Numbered from the stretch's first letter, positions 1 to 6,753 are shown. The stretch: DNA of 33,517 nt from Clostridia bacterium (GCA_017464845.1 JAFTYD010000024.1:1-33517), one strand, 5' to 3'. Numbers and translations are program-made. Notes: generated by a model from the sequence alone, not told the origin.

Positions 1-120
1 GTGTAATAGAGGTTTGTTTGTTTTAAGTTTTATATTAATCTTATTATGTTTTAATATTATAGAAACTATCCTGTTGTATATATTTAAAGCAAATGTAATT
101 TTAGTAATTTAATATATTGT

Positions 121-149
121 TTGATTTATTATAAAAAAATTGCTATAAT
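121..149 (+). promoter_or_regulatory. SigA-type promoter for the nucleoside phosphorylase gene
   Basis: TTGATT at 121-126 and a perfect TATAAT at 144-149 are separated by 17 bases. The expected transcription start lies about 10 bases before the start codon, just ahead of a strong AAGGAGG ribosome site at 155-161. Bases 1-120 upstream are AT-rich with no recognisable gene or site. Confidence 0.75.
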
Positions 150-165
150 CCATTAAGGAGGCAAT

Positions 166-963
166 ATGGAATTAAATGCTATTGTAAATAAAATTAGAGA
201 AAAAATTGATTATGAAATCTCTGTTGGTATTATAATTGGTTCAGGTTTGCAAGCTCTTGCAGACATTTTAGAAGAAAAAGTTGAAATAACTTATGATGAA
301 CTTGATATGCCAAAATCAAAAGTTAAGGGACATAAAGGTTCTTTCATTTTTGGAAGATTATCAGGTAAAAATGTTATGTTTATAACAAGATATCATTTTT
401 ATGAAAATGGTGATTTTGAACAGGTGAAATTACCTTATAAAATTGCAAGAGAACTTGGTGTAAAGACTATTGTTATGACAACATCAACAGGTTGTTTAAA
501 TCCTAACTTTGATGTTGGAGATATTATGCTTATTAAAGATCATATCAATTTGACTGGTGTAAATCCAATGATAAATGATCCTGAAGAAGAAGTTGTAAGA
601 TTCTTGGATTTCCAAAATATCTATGACAAGGAATATTTAAATATTGTTAGAGATATTGTAAAAGAAAAAAATATAAATATCCGTGAAGGTGTTCATCTTC
701 AAGTTTCAGGACCAAATTATGAAACTCAAGCTGAAATTGTTTTCTTTGGAAAAATAGGTGGAGACACAGTTTCAATGAGTACTGCTCATGATACAATTAT
801 TGCAGTTTATTATGATATGAAAGTTTTAGCTTTCGCTTGTATAGTTGACAAAATTATTGGGGATAATTGTGAAGAATTAACTCATGATGATGTACTTGCA
901 AGAGGAAATGAAGCTGCAAAAAATATTGCAGGAATTGTTAAAGAATTTATTTCTAAAATTTAA
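166..963 (+). CDS. purine nucleoside phosphorylase (trimeric, family 2)
   Basis: Phosphorolysis of purine nucleosides to free base and (deoxy)ribose-1-phosphate; cytoplasmic purine salvage. The 265-residue length fits the trimeric PNP family. Seen in order: the N-terminal phosphate loop GSGL, RYHFYE (equivalent of the GRFHxYEG phosphate/ribose loop), GDIMLIKDHINLTGVNP, SGPNYETQAE (with the base-binding Glu) and MSTAHD. The residue that is normally the base-contacting Asn (N243 in human PNP, in ITNK) is Asp228 here (IVDK), followed by the conserved ribose-site His in LTHDDVL. The GM before STxxE also reads SM. These changes suggest altered base preference. AAGGAGG precedes the ATG. It is followed 52 bases later by dacF, an order seen in other Firmicutes. 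Confidence 0.88.
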   Translation: MELNAIVNKIREKIDYEISVGIIIGSGLQALADILEEKVEITYDELDMPKSKVKGHKGSFIFGRLSGKNVMFITRYHFYENGDFEQVKLPYKIARELGVKTIVMTTSTGCLNPNFDVGDIMLIKDHINLTGVNPMINDPEEEVVRFLDFQNIYDKEYLNIVRDIVKEKNINIREGVHLQVSGPNYETQAEIVFFGKIGGDTVSMSTAHDTIIAVYYDMKVLAFACIVDKIIGDNCEELTHDDVLARGNEAAKNIAGIVKEFISKI

Positions 964-968
964 TTAAT

Positions 969-997
969 GTATAAAATTACCTTTTCTGAAAACACTA
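969..997 (+). promoter_or_regulatory. possible forespore (SigF/SigG-type) promoter of dacF
   Basis: GTATA at 969-973 and GAAAACACTA at 988-997, 14 bases apart, resemble the SigF/SigG pattern GYWTA and GGNRANANTW with one mismatch. The ribosome site AGAGGAG (1004-1010) follows directly. dacF is forespore-expressed in Bacillus, which fits. Chance matches are common in such AT-rich DNA. Confidence 0.4.
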
Positions 998-1015
998 CAA
1001 AAAAGAGGAGTGTTT

Positions 1016-2167
1016 ATGAAAAGGTTTTTTATATTTTGTGTATTATGCTTTATATCACTCAATATATGTTGTGGTAGTATGCAAAAATATGCACTTGCAA
1101 CAGATGAACTTGAAATCACCTCAAAATCAGCGTTTTTGATGGATTTTTCATCAAAGGAAATATTATATGAGAAAAATTCTACTCAACATTTACCGGTTGC
1201 AAGTATGGTAAAAATGATGACAATTTTACTTTCACTTGAAGATTATTACAACAAAGAAGTTGCTCTTGACACGAAGATAACTGTGAGTGAAAATGCTTCA
1301 GGAATGGGAGGTTCTCAAGTATTTTTAGATGCTTATTCAAATTATACTTTTGAAGAACTTTTAAAGTCAGTTATCATGGCTTCTGCTAATGATGCAAGTG
1401 TTGCTCTTGCTGAATATTTTAGTGGAAGTGAAAAAGCATTTGTTAAAAGAATGAACAAAAAAGCAAAAGAGCTTGGAATGAAAGATACTAACTATGTGAA
1501 TTGTACAGGACTTCCTATTCCTGAACAATATTCATGTGCAAAAGATTCTGCGATTTTGTTATCAGAAGTTTTAAAATATGATATTTATCACAATTATAGT
1601 AACGTTTGGATGGATGAACTTAATCATCCTTCAGGAAGAAAAACTGAACTAGTAAATACAAACAGATTAATTAGATATTACAAAGGTTGTGATAGTGGTA
1701 AAACAGGTTCAACAAATGAAGCTGGTTGTTGTTTAACAGCTAGTGCACAAAGAGATGGTATGAGATTAATTTCGGTGGTTGTTGGTGCTGAAAATAGTAA
1801 GACTAGGTTCAATGAATGTTCTACTTTATTTAATTATGGTTTTGCAAATTTTGAAAATGAAAAAATAATTGATAGTAGTATTTCTTTATGTGAACTTTCT
1901 GTAAACAAAGGTAAGAAAGAAAATGTGGAAATTTATGCTAAAGAAGATTTTTCAATGATAACAAGAAAGGGTGATAATAGTGATTATCAAATTAATAAAT
2001 TGATACCTAAAAAATTGAATGCTCCAACAAAAAAAGGTGATGTTGTTGGTAAAATTCAAATTATCAAAAATGGAGTTGTTATAAGAGAAATTGATGTTAT
2101 AGTTAACGAGAATATTGAAAAGTTATCTTTGTTTGATTCTATAGGAAAAATTGTTGAAAATTGGTAA
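1016..2167 (+). CDS. dacF: D-alanyl-D-alanine carboxypeptidase, S11 family (DacF-type PBP)
   Basis: Removes the terminal D-Ala from peptidoglycan stem peptides outside the membrane. The product is 383 residues. A hydrophobic signal peptide spans residues 1-28, with a likely cleavage site after the Ala-Leu-Ala motif. The three active-site motifs are visible: SMVK (nucleophile Ser63, Lys66), SAN (123-125) and KTG (229-231, in SGKTGST). The C-terminal beta-rich PBP5 domain follows from about residue 280. An in-frame GTG at 1010 overlaps the ribosome site AGAGGAG (1004-1010), so ATG 1016 is the better start. The exported catalytic domain contains about seven Cys residues, compatible with an anaerobe. 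The dacF-M50-scpA-scpB order is common in Clostridia. DacF versus another S11 paralogue is judged from context only. Confidence 0.85.
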   Translation: MKRFFIFCVLCFISLNICCGSMQKYALATDELEITSKSAFLMDFSSKEILYEKNSTQHLPVASMVKMMTILLSLEDYYNKEVALDTKITVSENASGMGGSQVFLDAYSNYTFEELLKSVIMASANDASVALAEYFSGSEKAFVKRMNKKAKELGMKDTNYVNCTGLPIPEQYSCAKDSAILLSEVLKYDIYHNYSNVWMDELNHPSGRKTELVNTNRLIRYYKGCDSGKTGSTNEAGCCLTASAQRDGMRLISVVVGAENSKTRFNECSTLFNYGFANFENEKIIDSSISLCELSVNKGKKENVEIYAKEDFSMITRKGDNSDYQINKLIPKKLNAPTKKGDVVGKIQIIKNGVVIREIDVIVNENIEKLSLFDSIGKIVENW

Positions 2168-2169
2168 GA

Positions 2170-2197
2170 GAAATGACGTTTTGTCATTTCTTTTTTT
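2170..2197 (+). terminator. intrinsic terminator after dacF
   Basis: Perfect 8-bp stem GAAATGAC (2170-2177) / GTCATTTC (2183-2190) with a five-base loop, followed by seven T. It separates dacF from the M50-scpAB unit. Confidence 0.85.
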
Positions 2198-2232
2198 ATA
2201 CAATTTTATATAAAATTATCTATTTTTTTTAC

Positions 2233-2261
2233 TTGATTTTTTAGTGTGTATTTGATATACT
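2233..2261 (+). promoter_or_regulatory. SigA-type promoter for the M50-scpA-scpB operon
   Basis: TTGATT (2233-2238), a 17-base spacer, and TATACT (2256-2261). The first ATG (2271) starts only nine bases after the -10 box and has no Shine-Dalgarno sequence, so the mRNA is probably leaderless or nearly so. Confidence 0.65.
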
Positions 2262-2270
2262 TACCTTGGT

Positions 2271-2936
2271 ATGTTATATTCAATTTTGAAAATGGCAAAT
2301 GGTGATAATATTCTATTTATCCTTGCGCTAGTTATAGGTTATTTTTTATCTCTTATGATTTCATTATCTTCTCATGAACTTGCACATGGATACGTTGCAT
2401 TCAAGCTTGGAGATGATACTGCAAAGGTGAGAGGAAGATTATCATTAAATCCTTTTGCTCATTTTGATATGTATGGATTAATATGCTTTTTGTTTGTAGG
2501 GTTTGGATGGGCAAAACCAGTTCCAATAAATCCTATGAAATTTAGAAATTATAAAAAGGGAATAAGATTAGTTTCTCTTGCAGGTATATTTGTAAATTTT
2601 ATTTTTGCAATTATCTTTAGTGGGTTATTTTATTTTTTTGGAAATAAACTACTTTTGTCTAATAATTTATTTTTAATATTTTTAGGATTCTTTTTTGATT
2701 CTATGTTTATTATTAATATTTCATTGGCGATATTTAATTTATTACCAATTTATCCATTAGATGGTTTTAATTTTGTAAATTCATTTTTTAAACCTGATAA
2801 CAAATATTCGCAATTTATGTACAAATACGGAAACATACTTTTAATTTGTTTTTTATTTTTAAGTGTATTTAACTTATTTGATTGGTTTGTTTCTTTGTTT
2901 GAAAAAATACTTTTTAGCTTTTGGGGGCTGTTTTAA
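2271..2936 (+). CDS. site-2 protease family (M50) zinc metalloprotease, YwhC-like
   Basis: Predicted intramembrane metalloprotease of the compact YwhC-like M50 group; substrate unknown. The zinc motif HELAH lies in the first long hydrophobic segment. It is followed by the family block around LNPFAHFDMYG and FVGFGWAKPVPINP, then by the third zinc ligand in YPLDGFN. About five hydrophobic segments cover the protein, and the 221-residue length is usual. No Shine-Dalgarno sequence precedes ATG 2271; ATG 2292 (MANGDN) is an alternative start but also lacks one. The stop codon overlaps the scpA start, so the two are translationally coupled. A housekeeping role is inferred from linkage to scpAB, but the true target is not evident. 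Confidence 0.85.
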   Translation: MLYSILKMANGDNILFILALVIGYFLSLMISLSSHELAHGYVAFKLGDDTAKVRGRLSLNPFAHFDMYGLICFLFVGFGWAKPVPINPMKFRNYKKGIRLVSLAGIFVNFIFAIIFSGLFYFFGNKLLLSNNLFLIFLGFFFDSMFIINISLAIFNLLPIYPLDGFNFVNSFFKPDNKYSQFMYKYGNILLICFLFLSVFNLFDWFVSLFEKILFSFWGLF

Positions 2937-3694
2937 TGAGTACTGAAGAAAATATTGATCAATTTGGTGTTTTTGAAGAAAATTATAGATTTAAATTGGA
3001 TAACTTTGAAGGTCCAATTGATTTATTATTGCACTTAATTAAAGATTCAAAACTTGATATTGAAACTGTTAAATTATCTGAAATTACTGATCAATATTTA
3101 AAGTATATGGAAGATGTACAAAATATTGATGTTGATAAGGCTAGTGAATTTATTACGATTGCTGCGACACTTATTGAAATTAAATCTAAACATCTTTTAC
3201 CAGTTGAGACTGTTGAGGAACCTGATGAAGAAGATGATGAAGCTTTACTTTTAAAGAGAATTAAGGAATATGAAATTTTCAAAAAAGCAGGCAAAGATTT
3301 AAAAGAAATAGAAGATGTTGATAAAATTTATAGAGCTCCAGGTAAAGAAACTGAAAAAGTAAAGATTGTTATAAAGGATATGGTGCTTGACCAACTTTTA
3401 GATGCTTTTGCAAAACTTTTAACAAGAGAAGAAGCTAAAAAGAATTTAAAACCAGAAGAACCTAAAAAGGTTATGAAAGATAGATTTACTGTTGCAGAAA
3501 AAATTATTTCAATCAGAAACTTTGCTGCTCAAAGAAAAAGTTTTATGTTTGAAGATTTGTTTGCAGAAGATATGACAAAGAGTGAACTTATTAATGTCTT
3601 TTTGGCATTGTTAGAATTATTAAAATTACAAACATTACAAGTTGTTCAAGCAAATATTTTTGGACAAATTGAAATTATTTCAAAAGAGGTTTAA
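2936..3694 (+). CDS. scpA: segregation and condensation protein A
   Basis: Kleisin subunit of the SMC-ScpAB condensin, bridging the SMC heads for chromosome organisation and segregation. The N-terminal kleisin block reads FEGPIDLLLHLIKDSKLDI, followed by the family's acidic middle section and a C-terminal winged-helix region ending near residue 252. I chose ATG 2936, not the upstream in-frame TTG at 2921: GGGGG at 2923-2927 is then a well-spaced ribosome site and the TAATG overlap with the M50 gene couples translation. scpB follows after two bases. The SMC partner is encoded further along this window (24303-27893). Confidence 0.95.
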   Translation: MSTEENIDQFGVFEENYRFKLDNFEGPIDLLLHLIKDSKLDIETVKLSEITDQYLKYMEDVQNIDVDKASEFITIAATLIEIKSKHLLPVETVEEPDEEDDEALLLKRIKEYEIFKKAGKDLKEIEDVDKIYRAPGKETEKVKIVIKDMVLDQLLDAFAKLLTREEAKKNLKPEEPKKVMKDRFTVAEKIISIRNFAAQRKSFMFEDLFAEDMTKSELINVFLALLELLKLQTLQVVQANIFGQIEIISKEV

Positions 3695-3696
3695 TT

Positions 3697-4365
3697 ATGG
3701 AAGAAAATGTTAATTTAAAAGAGATAATCTTTTCAATTCTTTTTGTTGCGGGAGAGGGAATTGAAAAAAGTTTTATTGCTGAAAAACTTAATATTTCTGA
3801 AAAAAAAGTTGAAGAAGCTATTGAAGAATTGAAAAAAGATTATACTGGTGAAAAAGGAATACATATTATTTCTTACAAAAAGAAAGTTCAATTAGCTTCA
3901 AATCAAGCTTATGCTAGTTATATTTCTGATGTTTTAAATCCAATAAGGGAAAAACATTTGACTAGAGCGGCTCTTGAAACTTTGGCAATTATTGCTTATA
4001 AACAACCTATAACAAGACTTGATATTGAAGACATTAGAAAATCAAGCAGTGATTATGCAGTTCAAATTCTTTTAGACCAAAATATGATTGAAGTTGTTGG
4101 AAGAAAAGATGCTGTTGGAAAACCTTTATTATTTGGTACAACAGAAACTTTCTTAAAAAGATTTAATCTTGAAGACATAAATAATCTTCCTTCTTATGAA
4201 GATTTGCTTGAAAGAATTAGGGTTATAAGAGATGAACCTAAAGAAGATAAGGGTGATAGTTTATTTAATTTCCCTGATAAAGAAGAAATTCCTGATTTTT
4301 TGAAAGATGAGACAGATTTGGTTGTTGAAGGTGATATAGAAGTTAATTCAAGCGAACCTGCTTAA
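3697..4365 (+). CDS. scpB: segregation and condensation protein B
   Basis: Winged-helix dimer that binds the ScpA kleisin in the SMC complex. The family core TRAALETLAIIAYKQPITRLDIEDIR is present around residues 90-115 and is followed by GRKDAVGKPLLFGTT, another ScpB hallmark. The length of 222 residues includes an acidic, poorly conserved C-terminal tail (about 175-222), as is common. It sits two bases after scpA with AGAGG upstream of the ATG, and is the last gene of the operon. Confidence 0.95.
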   Translation: MEENVNLKEIIFSILFVAGEGIEKSFIAEKLNISEKKVEEAIEELKKDYTGEKGIHIISYKKKVQLASNQAYASYISDVLNPIREKHLTRAALETLAIIAYKQPITRLDIEDIRKSSSDYAVQILLDQNMIEVVGRKDAVGKPLLFGTTETFLKRFNLEDINNLPSYEDLLERIRVIRDEPKEDKGDSLFNFPDKEEIPDFLKDETDLVVEGDIEVNSSEPA

Positions 4366-4370
4366 TTTGT

Positions 4371-4398
4371 TCTTATTTTGACAAATTTTGCATATCAT
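4371..4398 (+). promoter_or_regulatory. possible mother-cell (SigE-type) promoter upstream of spoIVFB
   Basis: TCTTATT (4371-4377), 13 bases, then CATATCAT (4391-4398) resembles the SigE pattern KMATATT and CATACAHT (6/7 and 6/8 matches). Almost the same element occurs before ylbJ. A perfect SigA-type -35 TTGACA at 4378-4383 lies within it, but has only a poor -10 (GATATG) at 17-base spacing. Confidence 0.4.
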
Positions 4399-4466
4399 AA
4401 GATATGTCAAAAGAAATTCAAAAATGTTTTGGAGAAAATTATAATCCAATAACATATAGATATAAA

Positions 4467-4521
4467 GTAAATAAAAAGACATTATTTACCTCATTTGTGA
4501 GTGTGATGTCTTTTTTATTTT
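4467..4521 (+). terminator. terminator-like hairpin, possibly an attenuator, ahead of spoIVFB
   Basis: AAAAAGACAT (4473-4482) pairs with ATGTCTTTTT (4506-4515). An inner CTCA/TGAG stem lies within it, and a TTTTTTATTTTT tract follows. A competing 7-bp hairpin GTAAATA (4467-4473) / TATTTAC (4483-4489) would place the left arm of the terminator in its loop. It may end the scpAB transcript about 110 bases past scpB, or control read-through into spoIVFB. The segment can also be read as a 49-codon ORF (see findings). Confidence 0.55.
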
Positions 4522-4549
4522 TATGTATGGTGGTTATATTTTTAATATT

Positions 4550-5374
4550 ATGAAAAAATTTTATATTCATCCTGTTTTTCTTTTGATATCAATTTGGTTA
4601 ATTATTTTTAATAATTGTTTTTTGTGGTATATTTTGGCTGTTTTAATTCATGAACTTGGGCACTATGTTGTTAGCAAAAGATTAGGTTATAAAATAGAAA
4701 ACTTTTCTCTTTCACCTTATGGGGTGTCGATAGATATAGAGGGACAGAAAATTGAAAATAAAGATGAAATATTGATTTCTCTTGCTGGACCTGTTTTTAA
4801 TCTTATTACAATTTTCTTTGTTACTGCAATTTGGTGGATATTTCCAATTGTTTTTAATTTTACTTATGAATTTGTAAATTTAAACATGATTATACTTTTA
4901 TTTAATCTTTTACCTTTATATCCAATGGATGGTGGAAGGGTGTTTGTTTCAATTTTTTCAAATTTTGTAAAAAGAAAAATTGCTTTAAAATTTTCTATAA
5001 TATTAAATTTGATAACATCAATAATATTTTTTATTTTATTTATAATAACTTGTTTTATATCTTTTAATCCAACATTAATTTTGTTTCCAATATTTTTAAT
5101 TTTAGGTTGTATTGATATTGGGAAGGAGTGTAGATATGAAAAAATAGATGTATTTTGTAAAAAGTTTAAAAATTTTTCTAAAGCGAATATTTATATTGTA
5201 AGTTCTCATACAAAACTTAAGGATATAATTTCATTTCAAGAAAATAATAAAAATATGTTATTTATGGTACAATTTGATAATGGTAATTTAAAACTTTTAA
5301 ATAACAAAAAATTAATGTATCTTGCTTTACATAATGATTACGAAAGTGAAATTGAATTGATGTTTAAAAAATAA
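4550..5374 (+). CDS. spoIVFB: SpoIVFB-like intramembrane metalloprotease (M50)
   Basis: In Bacillus, SpoIVFB cleaves the membrane-bound pro-sequence from pro-SigK in the mother cell. This 274-residue protein has the same architecture: an IHP motif near the N-terminus, zinc motif HELGH (His34, Glu35, His38), a short SPYGVSIDIEG strand region, LAGPVFN, then NLLPLYPMDGGR with the third zinc ligand Asp127. Two more membrane segments follow, then a soluble tail (about 195-274) that looks like the single CBS-type domain of SpoIVFB. ATG 4550 matches the family N-terminus better than ATG 4523, although neither has a clear Shine-Dalgarno sequence. No full-size spoIVFA is upstream. A pro-SigK substrate candidate is encoded at 28912-29601. 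Assignment to SpoIVFB rather than another M50 protein rests on overall architecture. Confidence 0.75.
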   Translation: MKKFYIHPVFLLISIWLIIFNNCFLWYILAVLIHELGHYVVSKRLGYKIENFSLSPYGVSIDIEGQKIENKDEILISLAGPVFNLITIFFVTAIWWIFPIVFNFTYEFVNLNMIILLFNLLPLYPMDGGRVFVSIFSNFVKRKIALKFSIILNLITSIIFFILFIITCFISFNPTLILFPIFLILGCIDIGKECRYEKIDVFCKKFKNFSKANIYIVSSHTKLKDIISFQENNKNMLFMVQFDNGNLKLLNNKKLMYLALHNDYESEIELMFKK

Positions 5375-5395
5375 AAAAAGGTTAAAAATTAATGT

Positions 5396-5905
5396 ATGAA
5401 GCAAACATTAAAATATATATATGAAAAACTTTTTGAACAACAAAAATTTGCAGAAAATAAACATTCAATTTTAATAACACTTGCAACAGCTATTGCTGTG
5501 TTTTCTGTTGCATATTTGGAAAATGTTAATACGCTTATAACATTGCTTTCTGCTTGTTCAATTTTATTTTCGTTATTATCATTGTCTTTTAGCTTTATTG
5601 CTTTATTTGCAAAAAAATCTACATTGAAAAAATCTAAAAAAATAATAGAATATTCAAATTTAATGTTTTATAAAGATATAGTAAAATTTGATGAAAATGA
5701 GTATTTGAAAGCTTTAAAAAATAATTATCCTTTTCCAAAAAATTATACTTTTGATAATATGGATAAAGACCTTTCAAGGCAAGTAATTGCAACGGCAAAA
5801 AGTGTGGAAATTAAATTTCAATTTTTTAATTTCGCATTAACTTTTTTGTTTGCAAGTATTATTTGTGAAGTATTTGTTATATTATTAATGAGTTATAAAA
5901 TATGA
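5396..5905 (+). CDS. three-helix membrane protein resembling the PycTM (DUF5706) effector domain
   Basis: A 169-residue membrane protein. An N-terminal amphipathic helix (1-22) ends in ENK. TM1 spans about 24-41 and TM2 about 46-72. A cytosolic helical part carries LMFYKDIVKFDENEY (89-103) and DLSRQVIATAKSVEIKF (125-141), and TM3 spans about 145-166. This order closely resembles what I know of the DUF5706/PycTM domain, the membrane effector of the Pycsar cyclic-pyrimidine anti-phage systems: (D/E)xKA-type start, hydrophobic hairpin, F-x-D-I...eY, then arQ...la...K. The match is from pattern memory, not a search. It lies 21 bases after spoIVFB, without a good ribosome site, and its TGA overlaps the next ATG. 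A class III cyclase lies about 0.9 kb downstream but in a separate unit. Confidence 0.6.
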   Translation: MKQTLKYIYEKLFEQQKFAENKHSILITLATAIAVFSVAYLENVNTLITLLSACSILFSLLSLSFSFIALFAKKSTLKKSKKIIEYSNLMFYKDIVKFDENEYLKALKNNYPFPKNYTFDNMDKDLSRQVIATAKSVEIKFQFFNFALTFLFASIICEVFVILLMSYKI

Positions 5906-6246
5906 TAGAAACAATAAAAAATTGGATAAAAGGAATAGTTGAAGATGATCCTATTCCTTATGAAATAAAATATATTTATTTTTTAATAGTTGAAGATAAA
6001 ACATCATATCATTTAGAATTTGTTGGAAGTGAATTTAAAGATACTAATAATAATTATCCTTTTTATGTGCTTGAAGGGGAATATTGTTTTTTGAATTATG
6101 ATGCTGATATAAAATTTTTTTTAAATGAAATTGTTTTATCTTTAGATTTAATTTTTCTTGATGATGAAATTGATTTAATTTTTAAAAATAAAGAAATAAT
6201 TGTAAAAAATCAAGAAAATAATGTATTTTTGCATATAAAAAATTAA
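5902..6246 (+). CDS. 114-residue soluble protein of unknown function, coupled to the PycTM-like gene
   Basis: I do not recognise this protein. It starts in an ATGA overlap with the PycTM-like gene, so the two are translationally coupled and probably act together. It has no signal peptide or membrane segment. After a short amphipathic N-terminus (IKNWIKGIVEDD) come mostly alternating hydrophobic/polar stretches (YEIKYIYFLIVED, SYHLEFVGSEF, YPFYVLEGEYCFL), which suggest a small beta-rich fold, and an acidic middle. A bidirectional terminator directly follows. A sensor, inhibitor or ligand-binding partner for the membrane protein is possible but speculative. Confidence 0.65.
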   Translation: MIETIKNWIKGIVEDDPIPYEIKYIYFLIVEDKTSYHLEFVGSEFKDTNNNYPFYVLEGEYCFLNYDADIKFFLNEIVLSLDLIFLDDEIDLIFKNKEIIVKNQENNVFLHIKN

Positions 6247-6280
6247 TATTTGAGAAAATCAAATATTAATTTTATTTTTT
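6239..6280. terminator. bidirectional intrinsic terminator
   Basis: Perfect 15-bp stem AAAATTAATATTTGA (6239-6253) / TCAAATATTAATTTT (6259-6273) with loop GAAAA. T-rich DNA follows on the plus strand and a run of T on the minus strand. It lies between convergent genes. Confidence 0.85.
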
Positions 6281-6282
6281 AT

Positions 6283-6735
6283 TTATTCTTTGTTATTTAA
6301 AAATGGTATTAATCTTTCAAGATTATCTTTTTCAAAATTGTGTAGTTTTTCAGCGATTTCATCAAGTTCTTTTGATACATTTTGATGGTCATATTTATCT
6401 TTAATTAAAGTTATTATACCCATAAATGTTCCAAGCAACATAAGTTCAGAAATTTTTCTATTTGATTTATCCATCATTGTTGACATGTTAATGCTACTCC
6501 ATAGTTTTGCTTTTTCAAACCAATTGTTGTCTTTTATTTCCTCAATTTTTTCTGCTTTTGCAAAAGCTTCGCATTCTTTTGAAATAACATTGTAACCATC
6601 TTCTTCTCTTGCTAGTTCGCTTTTTAATTCTTCATCTTCACACTTTGGAAGAATATCTTCAATTGATTGAATTGCTGTTTTTGTATTTTGATAAATTGCA
6701 TTTAAATAAACATTTAATTTTTCATTGTTTTCCAT
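6283..6735 (-). CDS. clostridial helical-bundle protein of unknown function
   Basis: A 150-residue, all-helical, acidic soluble protein. It matches a small family that I recall from many Clostridia (no assigned function), whose hallmark is a segment like (I/M)NMxTxxDxSxxxISExMxxGTxMGI; here SSINMSTMMDKSNRKISE followed by GTFMGI. Two long helices before this segment and one after it suggest a ferritin-like four-helix bundle, but no di-iron EXXH pairs are evident. Start ATG 6735 has AAAGGAG upstream; the longer in-frame reading lacks a ribosome site. A possible SigF/SigG-type promoter (6782-6754) suggests spore-related expression. Confidence 0.75.
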   Translation of the reverse strand: MENNEKLNVYLNAIYQNTKTAIQSIEDILPKCEDEELKSELAREEDGYNVISKECEAFAKAEKIEEIKDNNWFEKAKLWSSINMSTMMDKSNRKISELMLLGTFMGIITLIKDKYDHQNVSKELDEIAEKLHNFEKDNLERLIPFLNNKE

Positions 6736-6753
6736 AAATTTCTCCTTTAAAAT

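Noticed and set aside
4523-4549. Earlier start for the SpoIVFB-like protease
   Set aside because: The ATG lies directly after the T tract of the hairpin, has no ribosome site and adds residues absent from the family.
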